Source of the DNA: Polytrichum commune
Taxonomy: Eukaryota; Streptophyta; Polytrichopsida; Polytrichales; Polytrichaceae
Direction: 5' to 3'
DNA: 64,000 bases
Assembly (NCBI GenBank): GCA_950295325.1
Contig: OX485804.1
Coordinates: 30,194,001 to 30,258,000 of the forward strand
The notes beneath the pieces were generated by a model. It had not been told where the DNA came from. It did no database searches and was given only the letters and a program-made list of their open reading frames with translations. Of the stretch, positions 24,701 to 43,300 are shown piece by piece; within the stretch, counting starts at the first letter, position 1, and every line of letters starts with the position of its first letter. The position numbers and the translations under genes are program-made.

Positions 24701-27700
24701 TCAACAAAGCTGTGTGATCCCACGCCACACTAAACAACTGATTAAGTGTGGCACAAACTATTCATCATTGACCCAAATTGAATATCTTGATTTAGAAGGT
24801 TGATGGCACACCGATTAACGTCACTAAATCAGACTTTTTAGTGTAGTGGCAACAAACAATGTAGTTTGATTACAACAATAACAACATGTTGAGTCGCAAG
24901 CGGGGCCAATTTGACCCCGAAAAAACTCCTAAGCAATGGGAGAAGAGATGGATGACAAAGTGACTGCCGACATAATTTGTACATTTGAGAGTTTTTTTTT
25001 TTTTTTTTTTTTCCCCGTCCGGTAGACTTCCACTTCATTGAACAAGTGGACGCTTTCTAACGGTCATAACTGGGGCGACTCGAGTGTCCTTTGTCCCACC
25101 CCTAAGGACTCGGAAGTTGCAAGCCTAAGGGTTTCCCACACTTTTTGGATGATGGGTTCACATTGTAATCACTATTCCTTAGTTAGGTGAACTATAAATA
25201 GATGCATCTAGCTTCTTGGCTTGGTGGAGACTCGAACTCATACCACTAACACAAGGAGTGTAGTTTTAAGTCCCACCAACTTGATTCTTACCAATCATGA
25301 AGTGTTACGGATTTGCAAATGTCCCGTTGGTACGTCAAATAGCACTACCTCCTATTATTATCGTTGTAGTAATATGTCGTCGATTGTCCATGTATCTTTG
25401 TAATGGACGATTATCAAGTCCTAACGTGCAATAGGACTAATCGATGTACTTCATGATAGTAGAATTTGTGCAAGATGACTACTTCCACCCCTTGGTGTGT
25501 GGCATGTTGGTGTTACAAGTGTACTCTCTATATTTGTTACACTTGGAAGAAGATCGCACAACTATAAAAACACCAATCCTTTCATGTCTAATATAAGGTT
25601 TTTGGCATGTGTTTTTGATACTTTGGCAAGTTTGGATACTTAACACAATCTGGTTAATGTGTTAATTGTTTCCTTGGATTAGCTTAGTGGGTTCGGAAGC
25701 CATGTGACTCAAACATTGAACTTCTTAGGAAATTGCATTGAAACAAATTTTGACAAGATTGAAACCTGGGGGGTGGTCTCTTCATACCACATACGAATTA
25801 ACTTGAGTGTAAGAAGGGGTATTATATGAGGCATTAGCATGCATAGTATACATAAGGGAGAGGTTTTTTTTATGTTTGTTTTTTTGTTTTGTTTGTACAA
25901 TTAAAAAGGCTATTAAGAGTTTTGAAGTGAAGGTAGATGTACAAAAGGGGGCCCTAAGGTTTAGAGGATTTTTTTTGACAATAGATGTGTTAGTTTAATC
26001 CAATTCACATCATCCATTATTCTCGTATGGTAATAATCTTCATTGACTACCATGTACATTCTTCTTAGGGTTTGCCATTTGGGTCCCAAGTTTTTACAAA
26101 CTTGAGCTTTTCTCTCCAGATCGTGGCTAAGTTATTGTGCTCTTGTCTTTAGTTTGTTTGATGCAATCGTTGAGTTACACGCTATGGATGAAAAAATAAT
26201 TCAACAACTTTCTCATTAGTAAGTGCAAGTGGAATTTATATGTAACAAAAAGCCTATTTAATTCATGGTTTATGTTTTGTATGTGTAGTGGAGGCATTTT
26301 GCCAGATGGGATGGGGTTTTGCATTAGGGAACACATGTAGTTAGGTGTAATGACACAACAACATGCCCTCTAAAAATAACCATGTGATCTCAAGTTCTAC
26401 ACACTACAAGGATCATGCGGTCTTAACATTAGTTCTCTTAAGCTAGATGATTATACGATCTACTACTATAGTGGATTTCCACCCATACCGATAGATTTCC
26501 AAAACCATCTAATGGTAGAGAATTAGTGGTAAGGCTCTGCAATTCCCATAGTGTAGACTTAAATGTTGTCACTTTGTATGTTCCAATTTTTCAGTTTGTA
26601 TATTGTAGAGTTCCACAAATCCATGCAATTGCTCAAAATTCTTTTGATATATATATACACACATATAATTGATTGTGAGATTACATACATTGGGCGAGCA
26701 AGTGTTGGGTGGCCAAGAACATAATAAATAGACTTTCTAAACCACTCACCTACTTTGCACTATGTAGCCCACATGACATAAGGTAAATGCACCTTTGTTG
26801 GGTTTAGGTGCCAATTCATATGCCAATATCTCATTGGTTTGATAATTCAACCAAGCCATGCAACTCAAAATACTTCATGGCATAATACAATTTCTAGATG
26901 AAAGATCTCATAACTCAGTGTAGTCACATTGGGCAACCGTTCGTGCTACCCATCTTGGTCTTGCCCTGTCTTTTGCATGGAATAAGTGCTTTTTAAATTA
27001 CCTATTATGTTCTTGCCTGACAGTTCATGATTGTGAGAACGTAGGACCACAAGTGCATGCCACATTGGCTTCCAATGATACTTCTTTAGTTCATTGAATT
27101 GTAAAATTGGCAAATCCATGGCCTTACGAAATATGTGAGCCTTCTTCCATTTGGTTGTGATGGTTCTAGAGCCTCCACATCACTTATTTATGTCATGGTG
27201 TGCTACTTAGTGGACTTGCCATGTGTGCACTTAGGTCATGCTATGCCTGCACTTGGGTTTTATGTTTAAGGGGACCATTCAACATATGTTTCACATCCTC
27301 GATACCCTTAACTTAAGGTATTCAAAAAGAGATCACAAATCAAAATAGGTGCACCTACCTTGATAAGTCTCTAGCCCACCATAAATTCAAGCCGCAACCA
27401 CTCAAATTGAGAAAAATTTATATCTTACAATACTTTTTATGCAAACATTCCCCAAATTGTTGAATTTTTATTGAATTCAATATTATTTAACTAAAATATC
27501 AAGATATTAAGTTTGAAATGTGTACTCATGCGACACTTTAAATGGGTACGTGCAATGATGATCATGTTCCAACTTGCATGTTTGAATACAAGACAAATTA
27601 GGTCAGTGCACCCTTTATGGACACTTTATGGGCTGCAACATATGTACATTGATGTGTGTAGTTGAGGTGCATGCACAAATAGGTTGTCTCTTTACCCGTG

Positions 27701-28912
27701 TAGAAACCATATCACAAAATCTTATAATTATGTTTATAAATATAATTATTTTCTTTATTGTAGCAACAAATATCTAAATAGCGTAGAATGTCGATAAATT
27801 AGTGTGGGACAACCTAATTGCACATATCAATGTAAAGATTTGATAGCAAAACAAAAACTACATGATCATCTTAGCAAATCCAAACGAAGAACATGGGAGT
27901 TGGGCTTGCTATGTTTGGAGTCAAAATAGATATTGTATGAATTTTAAAGTGAAAATCATAGATGATCATATAATGCTTTTATATTTTGGAGATAACACAT
28001 TTCAGACTTGAATACCTATATGTTAGAATCCATCATAGGTCACCATTCATGATTAGGTGCACTCACCTTACAAACCCCTCCTCGGCCAATGAAATGTTTG
28101 GGAGATCCCGTCGAAAGCTTGACTAGAATAAGATCAAGGCATCCATAGTCGACTGGGTTCATTTAACCGCTCACTAGGGTCATGTAATGCTGACATAGAT
28201 AAGATTTATATTTTTAGGCGAATGGAGATGAAGTTTATGTGGTGGCAACTTGTGATTGATTACCCTCATATGAGTTTTAACAACTGTCATAGCCAAGACT
28301 TAGCATTTAGATGAACGGTTATGGGTAAACATATAGATCGACTATGTATTACCCTAAATTTTACCGCTTCAAAATTTGTAGCAATTTCCTTATTCATGGA
28401 TTTTTTCTAAAAAAAAATGCATTCTCCTTGGAATAGGTTTCTCTTTGCAAGAAAAACAATTCCCCTAAACATATGCTATTACTCCTCCTAAATAGATGCA
28501 ACTACTCTTATCTTATCGGTTATAAATGCCTCAACCTTAGCCGGCACATGGAATTTCCCCTAGGCACATGACTTAAGCTTACAATCATACTACTCCCACA
28601 AATTTAGACTAAGGTGCTAAAACCAACAACCCACCCAAAACCAACACCCTAAAATCTTGCATAATAAGTACATGTCGATTATGAGAATGTTCACCATTTA
28701 AACATCATGCCCCTCTAATATTTTTGGGTAATCTACCAATGAAACTTACAATCCTTATAACTTTTGTATATGAAGTTCCAAGAAGGCATCATAGTTTGGT
28801 GCATTGGAATCCCCTATCAATTGCTAAACAAGAGACACTTTGGTTTCTTTCAATCTAATAATAGTATACATACGTAGCTCTTAAAGTGACATTTTAGCAC
28901 CCTCTACCTTAG
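24701..28912. other. Intergenic, dispersed repeats, no gene seen
   Basis: Includes a poly-T tract (24993-25012) and an inverse partial copy (about 25765-26300) of the TIR element at 1749-2468, starting CCTGGGGGGTGGTCTCTTCA. About 27690-27850 resembles 47700-47930, another dispersed repeat. No exon structure is visible. Confidence 0.5.
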
Positions 28913-29067
28913 CATAACATTACTCAACGTTCAACTCTTGTTCCATGGGCCCTCAAAATATAATAGTGAGATGCTTGAAAAGTTGCATCAGGAGACTCAA
29001 ATTCAAAGTGAACTCCCAGCATCTCATTGTTATATTTTGACGGCCAACGGAGCTAAGTAATGCAATG
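28913..29067. mobile_element. MITE, CATAACATTACTC family, copy 1
   Basis: The left arm begins CATAACATTACTCAACG and the right arm ends GCTAAGTAATGCAATG. The arms pair over roughly 55-60 bases, through ATATAATA/TATTATAT and GAGATGC/GCATCTC, around a short centre. The same structure recurs at 53387-53544. No coding capacity. Confidence 0.75.
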
Positions 29068-29104
29068 AGTGGGACTATTCAAAATGAATTGAAGTCACAA
29101 ACTC

Positions 29105-29830
29105 AAGAAGGGGAAAACTTAAGGTAGACCTGCTTAATTCAATTTCTTATCTTAATCAGTCACCTATATTTGAGTAGTATGTGGTTAGGTGTGGCTCCAA
29201 GACCAAATACCAAAAAGACATGTGTTCAAAGAGATTGGACTACACTATAACCTCCCTAATATCATGTTTGTGGCAACCAAAGTGAACATGATGTTAAGGA
29301 GGTCTACAATGTTAACATGGATGCATGATAATAGAGAATAAATTTAGCATGTGACATTATGGAATAACACAAAGTCCACATTGCAATCATGACAATAATG
29401 ACGATGTTGACAACGTGATGCATGCAATCATGTGGTTTGAATTCTTTGGTGGATTATTTTAATGTCAAAACCTATGATCTATCATAGGGAAATGTGACAA
29501 AAAGGAGGGAGATTTAAAGCGAGCACATCCGTTCTGTAGGGTTTCAAGATATAAGAGATGGAGTGACATTGCAGAGATTACAAGATATCCATTATAAGAT
29601 TACAATTTTCACCTTAATAATGATTAATATCCATATAAGCTCTAAAATTCATCAGGAAAGTGGCTACTTCCAACATCGATTTGGATTTGCTAACTCAATT
29701 CGTGTTTCATATGCTAGGAGAAGTGGGCTACTTGGGAAAAGTAACCTTTTAAGACCCATCTACCTTAGGTCTAGTGGGAACCATAGGCACATGCACTTTC
29801 TATTCAATGGCAGAGAAAATGCGGTTTGCT
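29105..29830. repeat. Dispersed repeat split by a nested MITE
   Basis: About 29105-29246 and 29581-29830 resemble consecutive parts of the repeats at 35640-36150 and 50905-51350 (shared words GAGTGGTATGTGG and AGAGATTGGACTACA). The intervening 334 bp is AACTCC-family MITE copy 3. The 93-codon open frame at 29563-29844 falls in this repeat and is not a gene. Confidence 0.6.
29247..29580. mobile_element. MITE-like element, AACTCC family, copy 3 (inverted)
   Basis: Begins ATAACCTCCCTAATATCATG and runs as the reverse complement of 14203-14531, ending TGACATTGCAGAGATTA. The right terminal repeat is decayed. It is inserted in the dispersed repeat listed at 29105-29830. Confidence 0.7.
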
Positions 29831-30509
29831 TTGCCAGCAAATAATTTTGTTGTGAAGTGATATAACAATAAAATAGAGCAATCACAACTGGAACACTTGT
29901 CACATATCCAGATATTATGAGCAGTCGCCTCTCACAAAATTCAACTGCACCAACAAAGTGAAAAGAGTATCTTCAAAAGAGAAGAGGGCAAAAGCAAAAC
30001 CCTTTGCAAGAGCCATAAATGGAGGAAGAACCAACCTGGACAGAGGAAACACCTCTTACCAATGAGCCAAAAACCAATCATTTGTCCAATCCATCATTGT
30101 CCTTGTCACCTAAATGGCTTTCAATTTCTTTGGTGATTGACCAATGTTTCATAAATGTTCTTCTGCAGAGGGCACAATCTTTCTCTACCTGTACACCGAC
30201 ACCAACTTTGTGCGCAGGGAACCTATCCTTACTAGATTGCAAACTAGGTATATAAAATCAGAACAAAGCAGGTGGAAACATCACTGCTTGTTGCAATAAT
30301 GGAACATTCAACTATATCTCAACACCAGCGTAGGCTGCAAGCCAACAAAATACATCACATCATGCCATGATGTGCGCTGTTAGATGCCAGCTGACAAATA
30401 CTGACAGCACCTTTCTACCCACTGTGGAGGAAACCTAAAAAAATTCAGGAGAGCGTGGTGGAAATGGTAATTAGGCGTAGCTAGCCATACTATGGTTCAA
30501 CACATTTCA

Positions 30510-34918
<4,409 letters not shown>

Positions 34919-35480
34919 CTCTCCCGGCTCTCCGTTGAATCCACGACTCCGAGGCTCCCAAACCTTCCACAAAAAAACTTCTCGAAACTCCTCGAAGCTT
35001 CTTTTCCCTACAGGAGCTTTTGCGGTGCACCTGCCGAGCACCCGACGTGCTTTCACGCCTCCGATGCAGCCTGAAAACCTCCTCCGATACAGATGCCCTA
35101 AGAACAGAGCACCGCAACGAGAGCTCCAAACAACAACAAAAACAACCCAAAAACAACAGAGGAAGCAAGAGGAGGAGGAGCCCAGGGGAGAGGAAGAGAG
35201 CCCGCCCGCGGAACAGGTCGCGCGGCGTGACGTCACCCCGAGCTCGGGCGCTGAGGGTTGTAAAGGGGAGTGGGGCTTGGGTGACGTCAGGACGGGCGCG
35301 GGGGTTGACGGGGTCCCCGCGCGGGTGTACCTTTGCGCCGGCCCAATCCCTGGCGGGTGGACCCGTCAGCACGGCCAGAGGGCGCTCATTGGCTGGACGG
35401 GGGTTGCCCTGCTGTGCGGGGGTACGCCACGTCAGCGAGGTCGTTGCATTAGTTCATGGCCAACAACCACATAAGAGCTT
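34919..35480 (-). promoter_or_regulatory. PP2Ac promoter and leader with TGACGTCA sites
   Basis: A GC- and CpG-rich block at about 35190-35440 lies 270-520 bp upstream of the PP2Ac ATG. It has two perfect TGACGTCA palindromes (35228-35235 and 35282-35289, 54 bp apart) and a CCACGTCA core at 35427-35434. These are known bZIP (TGA/CREB-type) recognition cores; occupancy here is inferred. A (GA)n tract follows at 35485-35502. The long overlapping open frames in this block, on both strands, are products of its GC content. Confidence 0.6.
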
Positions 35481-36923
35481 GTAGAGAGAGAGAGAGAGAG
35501 ACTTATGAATGGAGTTTGCCATTCTTCCGCTTTGCTATCTCGCAAATGATACATTAAAAGGAGGAGTCATGTGTTGGAGTTTGGGACATATAAGGATCCC
35601 GTTTTTTGAATCTTAATTAGGAGGTACATTGTCCTTTAGGGTGTCCCAATGTGAGGTGGGGACCAAGGTTTTCATAGGACAAGTTTTTCATAAAATGGGG
35701 GAGGTAGACGTGCCTAATTCAAACATAGCAGTAATTTGGACACCTATGTTTGAGTGGTAGGTGTGGATCTAAGAGTGGATACCAAAAAGAATGTGTTTTA
35801 ATAAATAGACTGGAGTCCATGCTCAAAATATTCTAGTCGTTCTAAGCTCAATACCTAGTCAACATGATTGGGGGAGGGGGGGGGGGCTATATGACCACTT
35901 GATGAGCATAATAATCTTCAATGTGATAAAGCTCGAGATATTCACATGACCTTCATGAATTATGAAGCAAATGGCTACATGTATGAATTCAAATTGTTAT
36001 TTATTTCGCACTAAATTGTGTGTTTCGTGTCCTACAAGAAGTGGGTGCATAAAGAAAAATATCCAAATAACACATGTGTTGCCTTGCCTTAATCGTAGGT
36101 TGGGCCTAATGGGTCCGCTTGTGCAAAGGCAGTCAAGGGGAGTGTTAAGTTTTTCATAAATCTAATTCTAATTTATACATTCTTATCAATATCTAGGAGG
36201 CCCCTTGGGACACCATGGCTAGTTTTGAAAATGATGGGAAATAAGAGTAGAGAGAAATAATATAACATGTTTGGTGGTCGGCTTGTTTAATTATGCAACT
36301 TATTGGGGGAGGGGGGGGGGGGGGGAGCATCACTTGCTAGTGACCTTGATCCGACATGTGGAGTAGTGAAATAGGAAAGACGGCTCCCAAGCAAGATTAG
36401 TAATATGTGTAATGCATGGATGGTTGAGAACGAAGAACAACTATCAAGTAGATTAGGTACCTAGTCATTGCATTACTTGGATGCTTGGAAACCGGAAGGT
36501 GACAATTGCGTTCATATATATATAAGAGAGAAAACTTCTTCAAAAGGACTTGTCATTCACAATCACGAATTTGCGCTCGATCCATGTGATTTGGATACGA
36601 CTGTAGGATACTTCATTTTTGTCATGACGTTGATCTTCTTCTTCTTTTTTCAAATTGTATATCTTTTTAGCATGGAAAATGCCCACTATATAAGTATTAC
36701 TCCATCTATTTTGAGCTATTTGTGATTTTATCTTGAATAAGAACGAGCTTGTCAACTCTTTAGGGCAAGTACAGTTGGACCTCCTTCGTCATCTTGAATA
36801 TCTTGTAAACACTCGGGGATAATTATCCATGTTAAACCCAATCAATAATGTAATGGGTAGTAAGAAAAGAGATAGTCAATGTTTCATTACAATTGGCATG
36901 CAATGTCCGTTCACCAATCCCTA

Positions 36924-36945
36924 CCCATGGCCACGTGGCCATGGG
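36924..36945. other. 22-bp perfect palindrome centred on CACGTG
   Basis: The sequence reads identically on both strands over 22 bases, with core ATGGCCACGTGGCCAT. CACGTG is the G-box bound by plant bHLH and bZIP factors, but no gene start is nearby, so a regulatory role is unsupported. Confidence 0.85.
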
Positions 36946-38761
36946 GGAAATGTTATGGACACAACATACGGTGAGGATAAATTGTGGTTGTCACCATGTG
37001 ATTTGGTTTGATCGAGAGGTTTATAGTACGCAAGTTGTTTGTAAAGTGCTATGTCTATGCAATCATACTTCAATAAATGTGGACTCCACAATAGCAACTT
37101 GTATGACACAAACGCTATTGTAGTTGTGGTCCTTTTTCCATGGTAAATGACTTTTGAGACAACTTGTGGGCACTTTGTCGAAGTCCTTGTTTAGTATTGT
37201 ATATGTACATTCCATGAGGCGCGTTGTCCTATTGTGAGCACTTCCAACTCCATAGGGAATCGGATCATGAATTGTGTCATATGATTAGCAATTGTGCATT
37301 GTGAAAAGATTGTGATTCCATGTTGTAGCATTAGTGTAAAAATGTGAACGCTATACAAAATCAAAAGTAAACTCACTCTTATTCTTTTAAGTCGTTGATT
37401 GCCCATATCTTCCGAAATGTGTTCACCATTGAATGGTTTACCCTTACAAGACCGAGGGGCTCAATGTACAACCCTAACACATAATTTCCATGAGCCTCTC
37501 CAAATCAACAAATAATATTTGTAATGTTTTTGGGGCTTAGACTTGATTGTTCACATTATCTTATGTCAAGGCGAAAACAAGTCTTACCATATGCATATAC
37601 CACATAACATATGGCCAGGGCTAGACAACCATCTCTTTGAGCTAGGCCCCCACCAACTCTACCTAATGTGAAAACACAATCAATTATATTGTTGTTATTA
37701 GTATTTTAGTTATTCATTTAGATGACATGACCCCCGGGACTAATAACAGAGAAACCTAGATGAGACAAATTAACCACAAACATATGGAAATTGTATGTTT
37801 CCTAGACTCCCTTTGCCTTGGGTAATGTTGGGGCCCAACTCAAAGCTTTGGCCCTCAAATATGCAACTGTCCAACTGAGATGAGGAGTGACCACATTAGG
37901 CCCAAGATTCTTTGTTGCCCCTAATATCTCAACGCCCGGTCGAGAATCGTGACCGAAAGGAGCCCGCCCACACAAATATAGATCGACACTTGGGAGTCAA
38001 ACGAACCGCCAAACTTACATTGAGCTTGAGACAATGCCACCTTGACAATAATACCCTACACGGTTCCCATGCTAAAAGATATTTTGGTTTAGCTTCATTT
38101 GCAAGCCAATCAACCCGAATTCATACAAATTGTCGCCAATAATAAGTTGCATGGCAACTGCACCTAAGTTATTATATTTTGGTTGTGGTTGTCACTTGTC
38201 ATTTGGACCTAGATTAAAGTAGTAGCTATAGTGTAAGTAAGAATCTTCAAGTGGTCAACTTCAAGAATGTTCTCTCTCTCTCGCTATATATATATATACA
38301 CACACACACAAAATAACTATCAGTCAAATCTATACAATTACATGAAATTTTCGCACATAGACCTTGTTTGATCAATGCATTGAATCTACACTGGCCACAT
38401 TGAACTAAACTACCCTAATATGGTATTTAGTGTCACATGGTATTTCATGTCACTATGGTAGCTTTTCAGATGACACTTATGAACAAGTGAACAAATATTG
38501 TCGTGGATGATGGATGAGTTCATCCATTGACCGAAACCCTACCTTCTCTTGTCAAGGAACTTGTGCTGAAATATTGTCATGGATGATTGAAATTCGGGAT
38601 GAAACACAACTTGGTAAGTGACAGTAATTGCGACATTGTGAATCTACAATCCCACCCAAAAATTACCAGGTTTGACAGATAATGTTGGGTTAACATTTAG
38701 ATGTTGGTGACAACACTACACCGTGGTTTACGATTAGAATTGGTGAGACTAAGTATCACAT

Positions 38762-38983
38762 GTACACTAAATATGCTATTTAGTGTGACTTGCTATTTGG
38801 AATTATGCAATGCTATATCTATTTACTGTACATCTCATATTTTACCAACACATATTAAATTGGTAGTTTGGACATTATAGAACATTGACCACTTTACTTG
38901 AATTACTTCAATAGTAAAAAGATATAACACTGTGTAAATCCAAATAGCAAGTCACACTAAATATCATATTCAATGTAGTGTAC
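38762..38983. mobile_element. MITE-like TIR element, about 220 bp
   Basis: The left end GTACACTAAATATGCTATTT and following AGTGTGACTTGCTATTTGG pair with the right end at about 38935-38983, whose reverse complement contains ATGATATTTAGTGTGACTTG and CTATTTGG. The inverted repeat is therefore about 40 bp. The TTTAGTGT core recurs in other fragments across the window (for example 12150, 15510, 38436 and 45590). Confidence 0.65.
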
Positions 38984-40303
38984 CATCATCCATGTTTCTG
39001 TCAAAAAATGGCACTTATTGTGTGATTGGTCGAGTCAACAATCATCACTCCATTACTAAATATCCAAGATTTGTAGTAATGTGGTCACACCTCTTAATCG
39101 GATGCATGTTTATGAGTGGTAAATGGCAAGGGTTGTTGTTAAGATTGGACACTAGAAAAGACAAAACATGTTAGAAGGAGATTGGACCAAGCACTACAAA
39201 TATATTAAGCATTACATGTTCAATAGTTAACCCAGTTACAAAGGCCTAGGAAGAAAATGAACGTTTTAACTTCTTCCAACTTTTGCATCTCATCAGCAAC
39301 TTTGAAATTTGAAATGACAGTCTTTGTGATTCCCAATTGCTAATCAAAGAGAAAATTCCCAATATGCTCCAACAGCCAAAATTACATGTGGGGTCGGAAG
39401 TCCTGACAATAGGGTCATATAAGTTACCTTACAATAACAGGGGAGCTAAGCTAACTTGCACACACAAGATGAGCAGGAACCAGGGGTTGTGTCAAAAGAA
39501 TAGAATTGTACTGACTCAATTATCACAATATTCTCAGTAAGTTACCATAAATTAGATCGCTGAGATTTTGATATCTCAAATTAGATCTGTTTGATCCCCA
39601 ATTTTTGCCCTCATCCCTTGCAACTAACCTGCAACCCTGGTGTGAGGAATCTATTTGATACAAAGGCTATATATGAGACCAAGGCTATCCTTGACACTGA
39701 TGGAGTGTTCTCTTGTAGATTGAGAATCCTTTGGAACAAAGTGCAACTGCTGATTTCCAAGTTTGTCAGGATTGGACACATAATCCAATTAACGAAACCA
39801 ATCACCTGCTTAGGCCTAGCAAGAGCTCCTTCCTTCTACTAAGTTCTGTATCTTGAAACCTAACAAGCTGGGTTTCATTAATGCATACATGTAGATCCCC
39901 AGAGCATTGTACAACGGACACACGGAGAACATAATTGGAGGTGCCATTGAAGAATGTTCCACTGGAGAATGATTAAAAGGATGCCAAAAAGAAGCACACT
40001 AGGATGGTAGAGGCAGAAAGGTGTGACAGACGTGTACTAATTCCTTTAAAACTTTAAAGTACAAGCTGGACAGTAGGATCTTTCCAGTAATATGTGTTGT
40101 AATTTTGACCATAATTACAATTCCGGGTCACTGGAATAACCTTCTTTAATTTACGCATGTATTCTTCATTCTAAAGTGAAATATGATACATGCACTCCAG
40201 CCACTTGACACCTAGAACTATCTTTCGACCCATCACCTATTTTTCATCTTCAACAGCTCTTCTGAGAGCTCTAGAGATTGCAAGTCATTTGTAAATGATA
40301 CCA

Positions 40304-43300
40304 TCATTCTTGAGGAGTATGGAGTGCTGAATGTAGAGCATCTTCCAAGTACTTCTCTGCAGCCTCGTATTCACGCCTCTTGTCCTCAATAGCAAGACCT
40401 GCTAATGCCTTGTCCTGTCACCACCCACAATGCCATTGTTACAATCAAGAACATGATATGGATGAAAAATTTGTGTCTTCATGGGACCTGAAATGATAAT
40501 CTACATTTTCAATATATATCATTCGTCAAATACAATAAAATTGGGTAGAATGTGCTCAATGCCATTCCATGGCAACATATCACAGGAACCCTCACATAAC
40601 TGGTGCAAGTTCTATTAAAACCCTAACGCAACATCCTTCAGAAACTGCCAGTATGATCTCGTGATTTTCCATCACCAGCTGTTACAAAGTGGACTGCTGC
40701 TCACCCAACATGGAAAAGCTAGATATGTGATTATATTCTCACCTTGAACAGATGCACAAAAGTGGAATGCCAGAATGTTACAGATTCTTGATAAATGAAC
40801 TTTCAATGCTTTCACTATTGATAATAATCCAAGTGCCATACACACAGAAGGTGTATACTTAGCAGAACATCTTTAACACAGAAAATGGTCATTAAGAAAA
40901 AAGTGGTCAATATTACCGGAGGTAGGTCTTGGTAGCTGCGAAGGGTGTCAAGAATGGGCTTTGTTTTGGACTCCAAATCACAACGATGCTCCACCATAGC
41001 CATAAGAACACCGTGACTGATTTCTCTTGTATACCCAAGACGCCTCAATAATGACTGCAACATCATGGTATTATCCTTTTGGTTAGTGAAAGTAGATCAT
41101 CAAGTTGGTGTGGATAGGATCACTTTTATTAGTGAATCTAGACCATCAAATGCTTGATCACCTTGTGTACCTGGAAGACAGCTAAGTTCTCGTTTCTTTG
41201 TTCCTGTGGATTGCAAAAACTGCGTTCCTGCTTTTGTGTATTTCTTCTGTGCTCTTATTTGCTTCTCTTCTTATTGAATGCTTTCTGCCATACCAAGCGC
41301 CAAGTTTCACTACCAATCAACATAAATCGGGAGAGTTTTTCCAGTTAATAAACTCCCAATTGGGAACTTTCATTCCATCAGGAACCTAACTAACACTTCA
41401 GAATGTGTTGGGGGTGCACCTTGTAATTTGCAAGCTGTTGAAGGTACTGACGCTCTTTTGAAGCCATCATTTTGAGATTCGTTTGCCACTGCATCATAGG
41501 CCCTTCCCGGATTGCCAGTTCCTCCTCAAGCTGGCCAAGAGCCCTTTTTGAAAACAAGACAAAAAGTGTTCACAAATTAAACAGACATCCTAAGGAGACC
41601 CATTTTGCATGCCATGGAAACCTTTTACATGAAACACAGAGGCCAACTTTTTATAACTAAGTAAGCACCTGCTAAACTAGTCTACTGCCACATGGAAATA
41701 GGGAACACATGTCTACCTTTTCAAATAAGTCAGTCGGGCAATAGCCTTTCGAGTGTAATCTAAGAGCATCTTAGACTCCCTCTGTGCCTTGGATCTTGTC
41801 TCCTCCAATTCAGTTTTCTTCAGAGAAAGCTCAGCTATGGCCATAAGGTAGCTGCCAAAAATGTCATAACTCAATTGAATCAGGTGTGCAACAGAATGCT
41901 AAAGTTAGACATGGAACCACAAGGACCTAATAGAATGATTAAATACACTAAAACCTAAAAGATGATATTATACTGTTCTACAAGGTTATTTTCCTAAATG
42001 GACATGCATTATAAGGATGGCAAACTCCATTCAAATGGTGCACTGCACTAGGATAAGGAATAAAAAACTATGAAACCTAGGTTTGCTAGTCCGCATTCTT
42101 TCCTGATCAAAGAATGCAAAGAAATTGATGGACCCAATTTGTGTAAATTTGTGGACAAGGGTCCAGAGTACCAGTTTCAGGAAGTCACAAATATGGAAGT
42201 ACTATCCTCTTTTATCTCATCTCAAAATGAAAGAGACCAGTACATAACATTGAGTCAATGTTGCTACAAAGCCTTTCAGGGTTTACAATCTTTTCAGTGC
42301 TAACTCTACATTTAGCTAATGACTCGTCCAACATTCACTCAACTCTTAATTCATCTTTTTAGGTCTTGCATTTATAAACTATAGCAACAAGAGATTCAAA
42401 TTGTAACGCTGTGTTTGGTAGATATAGAGTCAAAGTCATGATTTGATGCAATTGAATCAGTGTTGACATATGAATTAGAGGTCTGTGATGATGTTCTCCA
42501 AAACTTAGAACAGTAGTAGGTGTACAAAGAGGCTTTTCAGTAACCTTGCCTATAAGAAGCTCAACTTCAACTTCATGGATCTGAAAACAGACCTGGTAGT
42601 TTCTATGTCCTTGAGGTCCAGCAGGTTTGCCACATTGGCAAGTGTGTTTGCTGATGTAACCCCAGACTGTGATAGATTCTCCTGTGAAAGCCCTGTGCAC
42701 TCCAATATTTCCCGAATCCTGGCAGCTGCAAGAGCCACGCTCTGAGATCAGAATAAGCTCGTATCACATCACAATTTATAAATTCATGCATCAACATTGA
42801 CTTCACATTGATTCGATCACATCAAACTGCAATATTATGTCAATGCCTACCAAACATAAGATTATAGGTTTCATCCTTTGCTTCTATATTTTATAGTTCC
42901 AAGACATAAAATGAATGAATAAGGTATGAGTTGAATCGATGTTGAATGAATCATTAGCAAGATGTTGAGTTAGCATTCAGAAGATATTAAACACAGAGGG
43001 GTTTGTATCATACCAACTCAGACCTAATTCAAGTTTTTATGTCTTGCAACTATAAAATTTAGAAACAAAAGGTGAAAAGTTTATCAACCCCAGCATTTGT
43101 CTAACATCTGTAGGATATGCTATTATTTCAAAATGCAATGTCAAACAAATCATAAGGTAGATGTTGAGTTAGCACTGAAAATATATTAAGCCATGAAGCG
43201 GGTCGGTATCAACAATAACTCAACATTAAACTCTGGTCGCTTGTGTTTTAAGTTGCAGGGCAACACAAATTGCAAGGGACCCCTCCCCTCCCCTCCCCAC

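Larger units (their letters stand above)
35505..40303. other. Intergenic, repeats and homopolymer tracts, no gene seen
   Basis: About 35640-36150 is a copy of the repeat also present near 29.1-29.8 kb and 50.9-51.4 kb. G-runs occur at about 35872-35887 and 36305-36327. A 22-bp palindrome lies at 36924-36945. A (TA)n(CA)n tract lies at 38285-38310. A TIR element lies at 38762-38983. No exon structure was found. Confidence 0.5.
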
